From NCBI GenBank assembly GCA_964608495.1, contig CAZSOQ010000015.1, positions 1-37,864 of the forward strand: a stretch of DNA of 37,864 nucleotides, given 5' to 3'. This document shows positions 8,059-17,400 of the stretch, in pieces. Every line of letters begins with the position of its first letter. Position 1 is the stretch's first letter. Below the pieces are notes generated by a model. That model had not been told where the DNA came from. It saw nothing but the letters and a program-made list of their open reading frames with translations, and made no database searches. A program made the translations under genes and the position numbers. The stretch is from JAKORR01 sp964608495 (GTDB taxonomy: Bacteria > Armatimonadota > Zipacnadia > Zipacnadales > FEN-943).

Positions 8059-8901
8059 ATGCGCACGATCACCACTGATGAGATAAGCCAGCTCGTGGCC
8101 GAACTGTGCCGTCGCGCCAACTTCCACCTGCCGGAGGATGTCGTCGGGGCGCTGGAGCGCGCGAGGGAGGCGGAGAGGTCCGAGAGGGGCAGGTGGGTGC
8201 TGGACAGCCTGCTGGAGAACGCCGCGGAGGCGGCGCGGGAGAGCCTGCCCTTGTGCCAGGACACGGGGCTCGTGGTCTGCTTCGTGCGGCTGGGCAGGGA
8301 CGCGCGGGTCGAGGGCGACCTGGGAGAGGCCGTGGACGCGGGGGTGCGGCAGGCCTACACGACCTGGCCGCTGCGCAAGTCCGTGCTCGCCGATCCGCTG
8401 GACCGGGCCAGCAATACGGGCGACAACACGCCGGCCGTCCTCGGTCTGGAGCTGGTGGAGGGGGACGGCCTCGAGGTGCAGGTCGTGCCCAAGGGGGGCG
8501 GGAGCGAGAACGCCGGCGCGGCCTGGATGCTGTCGCCGAGCGAGGGCGAGGAGGGAATAGTGGCGCGGATCGAGCGGCAGGTGCGCGAGCAGGGAGGCAA
8601 GTGGTGCCCGCCGGGGATCGTCGGGGTCGGCGTCGGGGGCACGCTGGAGCGCGCGGCCGATCTGGCCAAGCGTGCCGTGACGCGGCCCATCGGGGGCGCT
8701 CACCCGGAGGCGAAGTGGGCGGCGCTGGAGGCGAGGCTGCTGCGGACGATCAACGCGACGGGCATTGGCCCGATGGGACTAGGGGGCGACACGACGGCCC
8801 TGGCTGTCCATGTGGAGTACCACGCCTGTCACCTCGCCTCACTGCCGGTGGCCGTGAGCTTCCAGTGCCATGCCGCCAGGCGCGCGGCGGGAAGGCTATG
8901 A
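8059..8901 (+). CDS. Class I fumarate hydratase (Fe-S hydro-lyase), alpha subunit
   Basis: Two-subunit class I fumarase/tartrate dehydratase alpha chain, 280 residues, normal length. With the beta subunit it hydrates fumarate to malate using an oxygen-sensitive 4Fe-4S cluster. Three family cysteines that ligate the cluster are visible: C66 in LPLCQDTG, C183 in KWCPPGIVGVG, and C270 in FQCHAARR. Other landmarks are ASNTGDNTPA and PKGGGSENA, part of the substrate site. ATG 8059 follows GGGCGAGGGA at about 9 nt. The stop overlaps the beta start (ATGA). L-tartrate dehydratase is an alternative activity for this fold; the sequence alone does not decide. Confidence 0.9.
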   Translation: MRTITTDEISQLVAELCRRANFHLPEDVVGALERAREAERSERGRWVLDSLLENAAEAARESLPLCQDTGLVVCFVRLGRDARVEGDLGEAVDAGVRQAYTTWPLRKSVLADPLDRASNTGDNTPAVLGLELVEGDGLEVQVVPKGGGSENAGAAWMLSPSEGEEGIVARIERQVREQGGKWCPPGIVGVGVGGTLERAADLAKRAVTRPIGGAHPEAKWAALEARLLRTINATGIGPMGLGGDTTALAVHVEYHACHLASLPVAVSFQCHAARRAAGRL

Positions 8902-9488
8902 GGGAACAACCGGGGCGCGTGCAGCTCAGGACGCCGCTGAGCAAGGCGTCAGTGGCGGAGCTTCGCGCCGGGCAGGTGGTAGCGCTGTCCGGCGTGGTCT
9001 ACACGGCGCGGGACGCCGCCCACCAGCGACTGGCCGCGGCTCTGGCGGAAGGGCGGAGACTGCCTGTGGACCTGGCCGGGGCGGTGATTTACTATTGCGG
9101 GCCCGCGCCGGCGCCGCCGGGCCGGCCCGCCGGCTCCTGCGGCCCCACCACGTCTGCGCGGATGGACCCCTACACCGAGGCGCTGCTGGAGCAGGGAGTG
9201 GCGGCGACGATCGGCAAGGGGAACCGGTCGCGGGCGGTGCGCCAGGCGCTGGTGAGGCATGGGGCCGTGTACCTGGTGGCGGTGGGAGGAGCCGGGGCCC
9301 TGCTGGCAAGGCACGTCAGGGCGGCCAGGGTCGTGGCCTACGAGGACCTGGGGCCCGAGGCTATCCACGAGTTCGAGGTCGAGGACCTGCCGGCGGTGGT
9401 GGGCTACGACGCCCACGGTGGGGCGGTGTTCGCCGGAGAGGAGCCGCCGAGCGCCCGGGAAACGAGCACGGCGAGGAGTGAGCGATGA
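8898..9488 (+). CDS. Class I fumarate hydratase (Fe-S hydro-lyase), beta subunit
   Basis: 196 residues, the C-terminal swivelling domain of class I fumarases as a separate chain. Landmarks: LRAGQVVALSGVVYTARDAAHQR near the start, YYCGPAPAPPGRPAGSCGPT, TTSARMDPYTEALLEQGV, and IGKGN, all typical of the beta subunit that closes over the substrate. It overlaps the alpha gene by 4 bp at its start and the following TPR-like gene by 4 bp at its end, so all three should be made from one mRNA with coupled translation. The last ~20 residues after the AVFAGEE segment are polar and probably disordered. Confidence 0.9.
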   Translation: MREQPGRVQLRTPLSKASVAELRAGQVVALSGVVYTARDAAHQRLAAALAEGRRLPVDLAGAVIYYCGPAPAPPGRPAGSCGPTTSARMDPYTEALLEQGVAATIGKGNRSRAVRQALVRHGAVYLVAVGGAGALLARHVRAARVVAYEDLGPEAIHEFEVEDLPAVVGYDAHGGAVFAGEEPPSARETSTARSER

Positions 9489-10780
9489 GCAAACCGAGCC
9501 CGTCCGGCCGACTGGCCCTAGCCCTCGGGCGGCTCCTGCTGCACCTCGGGCCGAGGGCCTACGGGCCGGCCGAGCGGATGCTCGCCTGGGCGAGGCAATC
9601 CACGCCGCGGGCCGAGGGCTGGCTCGCCTTTGCCCAGGGGCTGAGGGCTTCGCAGCGCAACGATCAGGACACGGCCCTGGAGAGGCTGCGGGCGGCGTCG
9701 GTGGCTCTGCCGGACAACCCGGACGTGGCCGTGTCGCTGGCGCTGGCGCTGGCGAACGCCGACCGGTGGGACGTGGCCATCGATTCGGGCGAGCGGGCGC
9801 TGAAGTTCTTCGAAGAGGCCAGCTCCTCGGCGGGCCTGTGGCAGATGCTGGCCTGGGCCTACCTGATCACCGGTCGCTACCCGGCCGTGCTGGAGCTCAT
9901 GCAGCGCATGCGCGACGCCGGCCTGGGCATCACCCTCATCCACCTGCCGCTGATGCTGGCACGGGCGCTGCTGTGGAACGAGGAGCCGCCGATCGCGGCG
10001 CTGCGCAGTCTGGTGAGGGGAAGCGGGTCCCAGTTGCGGGCGTGCCTGCGGTTGGTCGAGCACCTGGCGGAGACCAGGCGGGACGCCCTGGCCGTGTCGG
10101 TCCTCTCGGTGCTGCCCTCGGCCACGGCGATCCGGGCGCTGGACACGATGGCGACGCGAGCGGCCGGCCCGGCGAAGGCGGAGCTGGTCCTGTGGGCGGC
10201 CAACGCCCTGAGGAAGCTGGAGCTGGTGCCGGAGCTGGCCCTGGCTATTGCCTCGGTGGCGTCGCTGGTGGCGGGCGACGAGGACGCGTCCGCGACCTAT
10301 GCCAGGCAGGCGGCTGAGCTGGGGCCCGACCAGGGCGCGGTGCAGGAACGGCTGGCCCTGGTGTGGCTGATGTTGGGGGACGAGACACAGGCGCGGTCGG
10401 CGGGCAGCAGGGCCGTGATGGCCGGATCGAGCGACGCGCTGGCCGCGGCCGTCGTCGCTGCGGGCCTGATGGCGAAGGGCGAGCTGCGCGAGGCCCGGCG
10501 GGTGTTCATGACGCAGCGGGTGGGCGACGCGCTGGGCGCCCTGGTGGGGCATGTGATCCAGGCCTGGATCTTCGTCGCTGGCGGCGACTGGGACGACATG
10601 CGTCGGGTGCTGCAGTATGCCGCCGACGAGTGCGGGGAGGTGCCGACGTGGGCCCGCCGGCCCACGCTGCGGGCCTTCCTCGAGGTCCCTCTCGAGGCCA
10701 TCGCGGCGGCCAAGCCGGAGGAGCAGAACCAGCAGGCCCTGGAGCGGCTTCGGTCCTGGGTGTCGGCCTTCCCGTGGTGA
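9485..10780 (+). CDS. TPR-like helical repeat protein, function unknown
   Basis: 431 residues, almost entirely Ala/Leu-rich amphipathic helices with TPR-like pairs, for example ALERLRAASVALPDNPDVAV and later YARQAAELGPDQGAVQERLAL-type repeats where D/P turns follow Ala-rich helices. There is no signal peptide (the start MSKPSPSG is polar), so it is probably cytosolic. It ends ...RSWVSAFPW. TPR proteins are protein-binding scaffolds; no catalytic motif is visible. The ATG overlaps the fumarase beta stop, so it is translationally coupled to fumarase, which hints at but does not prove a shared role such as assembly or scaffolding. Confidence 0.7.
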   Translation: MSKPSPSGRLALALGRLLLHLGPRAYGPAERMLAWARQSTPRAEGWLAFAQGLRASQRNDQDTALERLRAASVALPDNPDVAVSLALALANADRWDVAIDSGERALKFFEEASSSAGLWQMLAWAYLITGRYPAVLELMQRMRDAGLGITLIHLPLMLARALLWNEEPPIAALRSLVRGSGSQLRACLRLVEHLAETRRDALAVSVLSVLPSATAIRALDTMATRAAGPAKAELVLWAANALRKLELVPELALAIASVASLVAGDEDASATYARQAAELGPDQGAVQERLALVWLMLGDETQARSAGSRAVMAGSSDALAAAVVAAGLMAKGELREARRVFMTQRVGDALGALVGHVIQAWIFVAGGDWDDMRRVLQYAADECGEVPTWARRPTLRAFLEVPLEAIAAAKPEEQNQQALERLRSWVSAFPW

Positions 10781-10841
10781 GAGCCGGAGGGCCGGCGGCC
10801 CGTCGAGCCGCGCAGGCTGCTGCACAAAGGGGGGAGCCGCG

Positions 10842-12026
10842 GTGCCGCAAGTGCTTCGCCTTGCGATAGCCGGAGGAGGACGCGGCCGGGGCCAGATCTG
10901 GCCGGCCACGGTCAGCAAGCTGGCCGACCTGTATGAGCTGTGCGCCCTGTGTGAGCCTGTCCCCGAGCGCGCGGCCGAGAACGAGCAGCGGTGGCGCGTG
11001 CCCGTGTACGCGGACCTGGAGACGATGCTCGTGGAGCAGGCGCCGGACGTGGTGCTCGTCGCCGTGCCGACCGACGCCTATCACGCCGTGGGGACGCTGG
11101 CGGCGCGCCACGGAGCCCACATCATCAGCGAGATTCCCCTGGCTCCGACGCGGCCGATCGCGAACCTGTTGATCGAGGCCGCGGCGCAGGCCGGCGTGAA
11201 GGTCGAGGTGGCGGAGAACGTCTACCGCTGGGCCAGCGAGCGGCTGAAGCAGAAGATCATCCAGGAGGGGCTGATCGGGCCGGTGACCCACATGCGGCTG
11301 TGGTACACCTGCGGGTGCTACCACGGCTTCAACGCCGTGCGGGTGCTGGCGGACGCCGAGGCGACGCGGGTGCTGGGGTACGCGGGCACCATCCAGGCGC
11401 CCTACTACCTGGACTACCTGGGCCAGACGATCCCGGACCGGGCGTGGGAGAGTGCGGTGGTGGAGTTCGACAACGGGTGCGTGTGCCTGTACGAGATGCC
11501 GCCGGCGGGCCCGCGGGGGAACGTGTGGGAGGTCGAGGGCACCCAGGGGGCGCTGGTGGGCAACGAGCTGTGGCTGGACGACGGGTCTGGGAGAGCGCCC
11601 TATGCCTTCAACTGGGAGTACGCCGAGACGGAGGGCGGGCGGGTGCTTGAGCACGTGCGTGTGGACACAGACCCGCCGGTTGTGTGGGAGAATCCCTTCC
11701 GGCAGTACGGCGTAGCGGACAACGATGAGGTGGCGCGGGTGGACATCCTGGCAGGCTTCCACCACGCCGTCACGGAGGGCCTTCCCGCCGAGTACCCGCC
11801 GGAGCGGGCGTGGCCGGACCAGGAGATGTGGATCGCGCTGCGGGAGAGCGCGCTACGCGGGAACACGTGGGTTGACCTGCCGCTCAAGGGCGTGACGAGC
11901 TTCGAGGAGATGATGCAAGCCGAGTACCTGGCCCTCTACGGGCGTCCCTGGGACGATGTGGAGGGCCTGACGCGGGTAGCCTTCCCTCGCGGCGGAGTGC
12001 GCTGGACGGTGGGAAGGCAGCTTTGA
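10842..12026 (+). CDS. Gfo/Idh/MocA-family oxidoreductase lacking the EKP lysine
   Basis: 394 residues from GTG 10842, which follows a strong purine stretch (GGGGGGAG, about 6 nt before). The N-terminal Rossmann fold is visible: LRLAIAGGGRGRGQ nucleotide loop, then VVLVAVPTDAYH and GAHIISEIPLAPTRPIA. The family normally has E-K-P at this last position, with the lysine part of the active site; here it is E97-I98-P99. The C-terminal half is a Gfo/Idh alpha/beta sheet domain, with NVYRWASERLKQKIIQEGLIG and a histidine in CYHGFNAVRVL where the family has its conserved His. Such proteins reduce or oxidise sugars or cyclitols with NAD(P), but without the lysine the chemistry may differ or be lost. 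It is 61 nt after the TPR-like gene and convergent with the next gene. Confidence 0.85.
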   Translation: MPQVLRLAIAGGGRGRGQIWPATVSKLADLYELCALCEPVPERAAENEQRWRVPVYADLETMLVEQAPDVVLVAVPTDAYHAVGTLAARHGAHIISEIPLAPTRPIANLLIEAAAQAGVKVEVAENVYRWASERLKQKIIQEGLIGPVTHMRLWYTCGCYHGFNAVRVLADAEATRVLGYAGTIQAPYYLDYLGQTIPDRAWESAVVEFDNGCVCLYEMPPAGPRGNVWEVEGTQGALVGNELWLDDGSGRAPYAFNWEYAETEGGRVLEHVRVDTDPPVVWENPFRQYGVADNDEVARVDILAGFHHAVTEGLPAEYPPERAWPDQEMWIALRESALRGNTWVDLPLKGVTSFEEMMQAEYLALYGRPWDDVEGLTRVAFPRGGVRWTVGRQL

Positions 12027-12045
12027 CGGGGCCCGCCACGGAGCT

Positions 12046-13074
12046 TCAGGGCCTGAGCTTCTCGGTGACGATCAGCGACGCGTCTTCCGCGTAGCTCACG
12101 AGGAAGGGGGGCGAGACCCTGCCCTGCATGGTGACCATCAGCACGTCGCGGCCCCCCGGTCCTGGGAAGACCTTGGCGATGTACCACCATCGCGGGTCGG
12201 GAAGGCTCATGCGCCACTGGCCGCGGGGCGTGTAGGGGCCCTCGAGGCGGTCGGCGAGGAAGACGTAGTTGCCCCGTGCCACCTTGCCCGTCACGCCGGT
12301 CACGGCCGTGAAGCCTTCGGGCACGCCGCTGTCGTGGGCGCCCCCGAAGTAGAGATACCAGCGGCCGTCGCGCTGCCACACCTGGGGTGTCTCCATGCGC
12401 TCGAACCACCGGGGGTACGACAGCACGGCGGCAGGCTCCCACGACCGCAGGTCGCGTGAGCGCATGAGCGTCACGCAGCCGCTTTCGGCCACGGGCGCGC
12501 CCAGGACCCGGGAGTTGAGGGCCATGTACATCCAGCCGTCCACCGGCTCGGGGTACAGGTAAGGATCGGCGAGGAACACCCACTGGAGCGCCTCGCCCTG
12601 CCAGACGCCGTCGAAGGCCTTGCCGCAGGGCACCACCGGGCCGTCGCCCACCGTCTCCCAGCGGTACAGGTCGTCGCTGACGGCCAGCCCGACGCCGGAG
12701 ACCCGTGACCCCCGGCCGGTGAAGACCATCCACCATCTGCCCTCGTGCCGCGCGATGCTGCCGGTGGCGATCGAGAGGTCATTCCAGGTGCCGCGCAGAG
12801 GCACGAGCGCGGGGCCGTGGTCCACCCAGTGCCACAGGTCGGTGGAGGTGGCGTGGCCGACGTGAGGGGCGCCCACCGCAGCGTCGCCGGCGCAAGCGGG
12901 GCGCTGCAGGTAGAAGGCGTGGAAGGTGTCGCCGCTCTGAGCGAACCAGTTGTCGTTGGTGACCATGCCGGGCGGCTGGAAGAGCTCGGGCTCCTCAGGC
13001 GCGCGGTCCGGCTGGCCCGTGGCCGCGATCATCAGCATCACCCCGAGCGACGCGACACTCACGAGACCCGGCAC
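12046..13074 (-). CDS. Secreted five-bladed beta-propeller glycosidase-like protein (GH32/GH43/GH68 type)
   Basis: 342 residues from a GTG with GGGAGG about 9 nt upstream. A short hydrophobic N-terminus (VSVASLGVMLMIAATG) looks like a signal peptide, so it is probably exported. The rest is a series of propeller blades with alternating aromatic strands: DTFHAFYLQ, HVGHATSTDLWHWVDHG, GRWWMVFTG, DGRWYLYFGG. Candidate catalytic residues by comparison with GH32/43: D41 (TNDNWF), D170 (LADPYLY) and E228 (RMETPQVW); these are inferred from position. The HATSTDLWHW segment is most like GH32 (invertase/fructanase). It may act on beta-fructosides or other glycans; the substrate cannot be told. It lies 72 nt downstream of the C45-type gene. 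Confidence 0.75.
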   Translation of the reverse strand: MPGLVSVASLGVMLMIAATGQPDRAPEEPELFQPPGMVTNDNWFAQSGDTFHAFYLQRPACAGDAAVGAPHVGHATSTDLWHWVDHGPALVPLRGTWNDLSIATGSIARHEGRWWMVFTGRGSRVSGVGLAVSDDLYRWETVGDGPVVPCGKAFDGVWQGEALQWVFLADPYLYPEPVDGWMYMALNSRVLGAPVAESGCVTLMRSRDLRSWEPAAVLSYPRWFERMETPQVWQRDGRWYLYFGGAHDSGVPEGFTAVTGVTGKVARGNYVFLADRLEGPYTPRGQWRMSLPDPRWWYIAKVFPGPGGRDVLMVTMQGRVSPPFLVSYAEDASLIVTEKLRP

Positions 13075-13146
13075 GGATCAGGCCTCCCGTGAAGGAGCGC
13101 CCACGAGGCGGCGAGGACGGGCAAGCGCTCGCGGCAGGCCCGTGGC

Positions 13147-14400
13147 TCAGTCCTTGGCCGGTACGGCAGCCACCGGCTTCTCGGGCTTGACGCCAAGGGC
13201 CTCGGCCACATCGAAGGGCACGAAGTTCTCGCCATAGCCGGGCTTGCCGGCGGTGCCCGCGGGCGCCGTGGTGCAGTTGGCCACCCACATCTTGAGGTCG
13301 GTGACGTCCCAGGCCACGGAGTGCAGGTCGCCGGTGCCCAGCCCCCGCATTATGTCCATCATGGCCACGTTCTCGTCTATCTGCCCGATCTTGGGCTTGA
13401 GGGCCTCGTAGACCTTCTCGTTCCAGTCGCTGTCCTCGCCCATGGAGAAGTAGACCGTGTCGGTCAGATGGCGGTTGGGCAGGCACTTGGCGTCGAAGGC
13501 GTAGGCCCAGTCCTTGCAGGCCATGAAGGCGCGGGCGTCCGGGATCTTGCCGTCGCCTACGCAGTACAGGTAGGAGGTGGTGCGCTTGGCGTCCTGGACC
13601 ATGCGGACGGCCTCGTCGAGCGTGGCGGCCTCCTCGAGCACGCGGCGCAGGAGGAAGGGGAAGGGCTCGCCCGCCAGGGTCTCCTTCTCGTCGCCGAAAT
13701 TGGTGCCGATCTCACTCAGAGCGATGCCCTTGCCGCTGATGCCGGTGACGCAGCCGACGAAGCCCACCCAGCCGACGAGAACGAAGGGGTTCTTGTCCAA
13801 GGGCTTGCAGACGAGGATGGCGGGGTAGTTCTGGATGCCCGCCTCGGTGGCATAGTCGAGGGCGCGGATCTGGATGAGATGGCCGTTCTTGGTGGCCTTG
13901 CCCCAGGAGGCGAAGAAGGTGCAGTGGAACTCGGAGAAGTCCGGTATGGCGTGGGCGCGCTGGATGGCCTTGAGCTCGATGCCGGAGCCGTCGGCCAGGC
14001 CGCGCATCTCCTCCTTGATGTCGTCGGAGACGAAGGGCTCCATCTCCGCCCAGGCCTCGTCGAGCTTGCTGGCCGGGATCTTCATCCCAATGCACATGGC
14101 CATGGTGATGGTGGTCACGAACCTGCGGACCTTGTCGGCCATGAGCTTGCCGTGGGCATAGCCCATCTCGTAGGGAGTGCCCTCGACGTAGATGACGTCA
14201 ATCGCGTCCTCCCCCTCCCCTATCGTCTCGACGCGGCCCTTGACCTCGGGCGCCGTGGTCGCGGGGCCCCCCTGCTGGGCCGCGCGGGCGTCCGTCTGTC
14301 CGCCGGGCGGGCCGGTGGCGGTCCTGTCCTGCGGCTCGCACCCCACGATGCCAGCCAGAACGAGCAGAGCGGCGCAAAGGACCCAGCAGCGATTACGCAC
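13147..14400 (-). CDS. Lipoprotein Ntn-hydrolase, peptidase C45/acyl-CoA:6-APA acyltransferase-like
   Basis: 417 residues from GTG 14400, which has an excellent ribosome binding site (AGGAGGGA, 6 nt before). A lipoprotein signal peptide is clear: RNRCWVLCAALLVLAGIVGC, lipidated at C21, then a disordered Gln/Thr/Ala linker. The catalytic domain starts near 60; it has the C45 signature with nucleophile C160 in FHCTFFASWGKAT followed by NGHLIQIRALDY. In this family the cysteine becomes N-terminal by self-cleavage and the enzyme hydrolyses or transfers amide-linked acyl groups. Export to the envelope as a lipoprotein suggests an acylamide or peptide substrate taken from outside. It follows addA by 62 nt. 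Substrate unknown. Confidence 0.82.
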   Translation of the reverse strand: MRNRCWVLCAALLVLAGIVGCEPQDRTATGPPGGQTDARAAQQGGPATTAPEVKGRVETIGEGEDAIDVIYVEGTPYEMGYAHGKLMADKVRRFVTTITMAMCIGMKIPASKLDEAWAEMEPFVSDDIKEEMRGLADGSGIELKAIQRAHAIPDFSEFHCTFFASWGKATKNGHLIQIRALDYATEAGIQNYPAILVCKPLDKNPFVLVGWVGFVGCVTGISGKGIALSEIGTNFGDEKETLAGEPFPFLLRRVLEEAATLDEAVRMVQDAKRTTSYLYCVGDGKIPDARAFMACKDWAYAFDAKCLPNRHLTDTVYFSMGEDSDWNEKVYEALKPKIGQIDENVAMMDIMRGLGTGDLHSVAWDVTDLKMWVANCTTAPAGTAGKPGYGENFVPFDVAEALGVKPEKPVAAVPAKD

Positions 14401-14462
14401 GGTGAATCCCTCCTGGCGGTGTCGGCCGACCGCCTGGTTGCACGGAACGCCTGGCACGCGGA

Positions 14463-17400
14463 CTATTCCCCACAGGCCCAGCGCAACCTGCACCGGCTAC
14501 ACTTGTCCGGGGACGGCATGGGCGGGAACTGCCCGCCACGGATCCGGGCGATGGCGTCGCGCGCCTGTCGGGCGGCCTCGGGGCCGGCCGCGGCCGTCTC
14601 AATCTCGTCTATCCTCTCGTCCGCCAGGTACACCAGGGCCCCCAGGTCCGGGCGCCTGCCGAGCACCCGCTCGAGGCCGTGGCTGTACAGGGCGATCTGG
14701 AAGCGGTTGGCGTCGGGCTCGCCCTCGTCGCGGACGCCCGTCCGCCCGCGCCCGGTCTTGTAGTCCACCAGCGTCATGCGCTCCCCGGCCTCGGCCACGG
14801 CGTCCACCTTGCCCTCGACGAGCACGCCGTCGAGCTCGAGGCACACCCAGGCTTCGGTGCGCAGGCGGTCGGCGTCCCGCAAGTGGCGGGCGTAGAACTC
14901 CCCGGCGAGGAACCACTCCAGCAGCCGGCGGAGCTGCCGCTGGTCGGCGTCGGTGAGGCGCCGGAGCCCCCCGCCGCCCGGGATGGTTGGGCCCAACAGC
15001 TCGTCGAGCCCGGCCAGGCCGCCCTTGCCGATCATCTGCAGCAGGCGGTGAGCCAGCGTCCCGCGCTCGATGGGCGAGAGCTCGCGCGACAGGGCCGGCT
15101 CGGCGGCGGCGACGTCGGGGAGGGCCTCGACATGGCGCAGGAAGTAGTAGCGCGGGCAGGTCAGGTAGTCGGCCAGCTCCGTGACGGCGAAGCGCTGTCG
15201 GGCCTCGGTGTCGGGCGGGAAGGACCGTAGAGCGCGGGCGAAGTCGAGCGGCTCGGGGGCAGGCTCGTCGGGCGGAGAGACGGGCTCAGGCGCCTCGCCG
15301 CGCAGGACCACCTCGAAGGGCGGCACGTCGTCGCAGTCGGGCGGGAGCAGGTACCACGGGCAGGGGGCATCCTCGCCCAGCCGGGTCATCTCGGCGCCCG
15401 GCTGCAGGTCCCTGGTCTCGATGCCGCAAGCCGCGAGGAGACGCAGCAGCCAGCTTCCTGAGCCGATGCTCCGGCCGTCCGGACCGCTTGGTCCCGGACG
15501 GAAGCTTGAAGAGAGGACCAAGAGGTCGCTGGCACGGGTCATGGCGACATATAGCACACGCTTGTCCTCGGCCTCGGCCTCGGCGGCCTCCTGCTGGGCG
15601 ATGATCTCACCCATCAGCCGCCAGCGGCGCGGGCGATAGTCGCCCGGCTCGGCGGGCACGAGACCCCAGCGCGGATGGGCGCGGGTGAGAGGCACCTCGT
15701 CGGAGCCGCTCTCGCCGCGCCCCAGGTCTGCGACGATGACCACGGGCCACTGGAGCCCCTTGGCCCCGTGGACGGAGGTGAGCCGCACGCTCTCGCTCTC
15801 CTCTTCCTCGGTCGGGGCCTGGGCCTCCTGGGTATCGGCCGCCGTCAGCGCCAGGAGGAACTCGGCGAAGGCGGCCACGCCGCCGCGCCCTGACTGTTCG
15901 AAGCTGCGCGCCAGGTCCGTGAGCTTGCCCAGGTTCGCCACGGCGCGCAGCCCACCGGCCTGGGCCGCCATGGCCGCGCTGTAGCCCGTCCGCTCGACGA
16001 CGTCGCGGATCAGGCCGGAAAGGGTGAAGCGATCGTGCGCCCGGCGCCAGGAGGCGAGAAGCTGGGCCGCGCGCCTGACGCGGGGCATCTCCTCGAGGGG
16101 AATAAGGCTGTAGGGCTCGCGCTCGCGGGCGGTGTCGGGGGCCGCGGCCTGCAGGCGCTCCCACCAGGTGTGGTCTCGGTCCTGGGCAAGCCAGAACAGC
16201 GTCTGGTCGCTGAGGCAAAACAGCGGCGAGCGCAACACGCCGACCAGGGCGATGGCGTCCTCGGGGTTCGCCAGCACGCGGAGGACGTTGAGGATATCGG
16301 TCACCTCGGGCCGGCCGAAGAAGCCCCGCCCGGTGGCGTTGTAGTAGGGGATGCCCGCCTCCCAGAGCTGGTCCTCGTAGAGGTGGACCTGGGTCATGGC
16401 GCGGAAGAGGACGGCGATGTCACCCGCCCGCAGCGGGCGTTGGCGCGGCTCGCCCTCGGCGGCGCTGTGGTCCACGATCAGCGGCGGATCGGCCAGGAGC
16501 GCCCGGATCAGCCGCGCGATGGCCGCGCCCTCCGCCAGGCGGCGGTAGACGGCCTGCTCCGACCCGTCGGCGACCAGCATCCCGATGGCGGGCGGGCTGA
16601 CCGGGGTCGCCTCACGGATCGCCTGCATGGGCTCGTACCACGCCTCGTAGGACGCGCCGGGGCTGTCGCTGAGCAGCGCCGCGACCGGGAAGACGGCGTT
16701 GAAGAAGGCCATCAGACCCGCGTTGGGGCGGAAGCTGGCGCTCAGCCGATGGACCTCGCAGTCCTTCGCGGCGCCGAAACCGCGCCGTACGCCGTTGTAG
16801 GCCGTGACGTCGGCGTCGCGGAAGCGGTAGATGGACTGCTTGGCGTCGCCGACGAGGAAGAGGCGGCCCGCATCGTCGCCCCGACCCTCGCGGCCGGAGA
16901 GGAGCTGGATGATCTCCCACTGCAGGGCGCTGGTGTCCTGGAACTCGTCCACGAGGATGTGACGGAAGCACCCCTGGACCTGGGCGCGCACCTCGTCGTT
17001 GTCGCGCAGGAGATCGCGTACGGCGATCTGCAGATCGTCGTAGTCCAGGGCGGGCACGGCGGCCTTGTAGCCCTGCCAGGCGTCGAGGGCGTGGCGGGCC
17101 TCCTGCCAGATCGCGGCCGCCAGCTCGGCCGTCTCCTCGGACGGTGACACGGCGCCCAGCAGAGGGCCGAGGTGCTCGGTGGCGACGGCGCAGACCTCCT
17201 TTACGTCCTTCCGCACCGCCTGGGCTCCGCCCGAGGCCCCCCAGACGGCCTTGGTGCCAACATTGCCCGTCTTCGTCGCGGCTTCGAGCTCTCTCATCCA
17301 CTCGGCCAGGGCCCCGGCCTCGGGCTGGGGGAGCCGCGTCGCAAGGTCGTGCATGTTCAGCACCGCCGGCGAGAGCTTGTCCTCGGGGCTGGCGCGGGCC

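Noticed and set aside
7467..8078. 203-codon plus-strand open frame overlapping the RlmN tail
   Set aside because: Ala/Arg-rich shadow produced by the repetitive GC-rich tail; the RlmN frame is continuous from the catalytic core.
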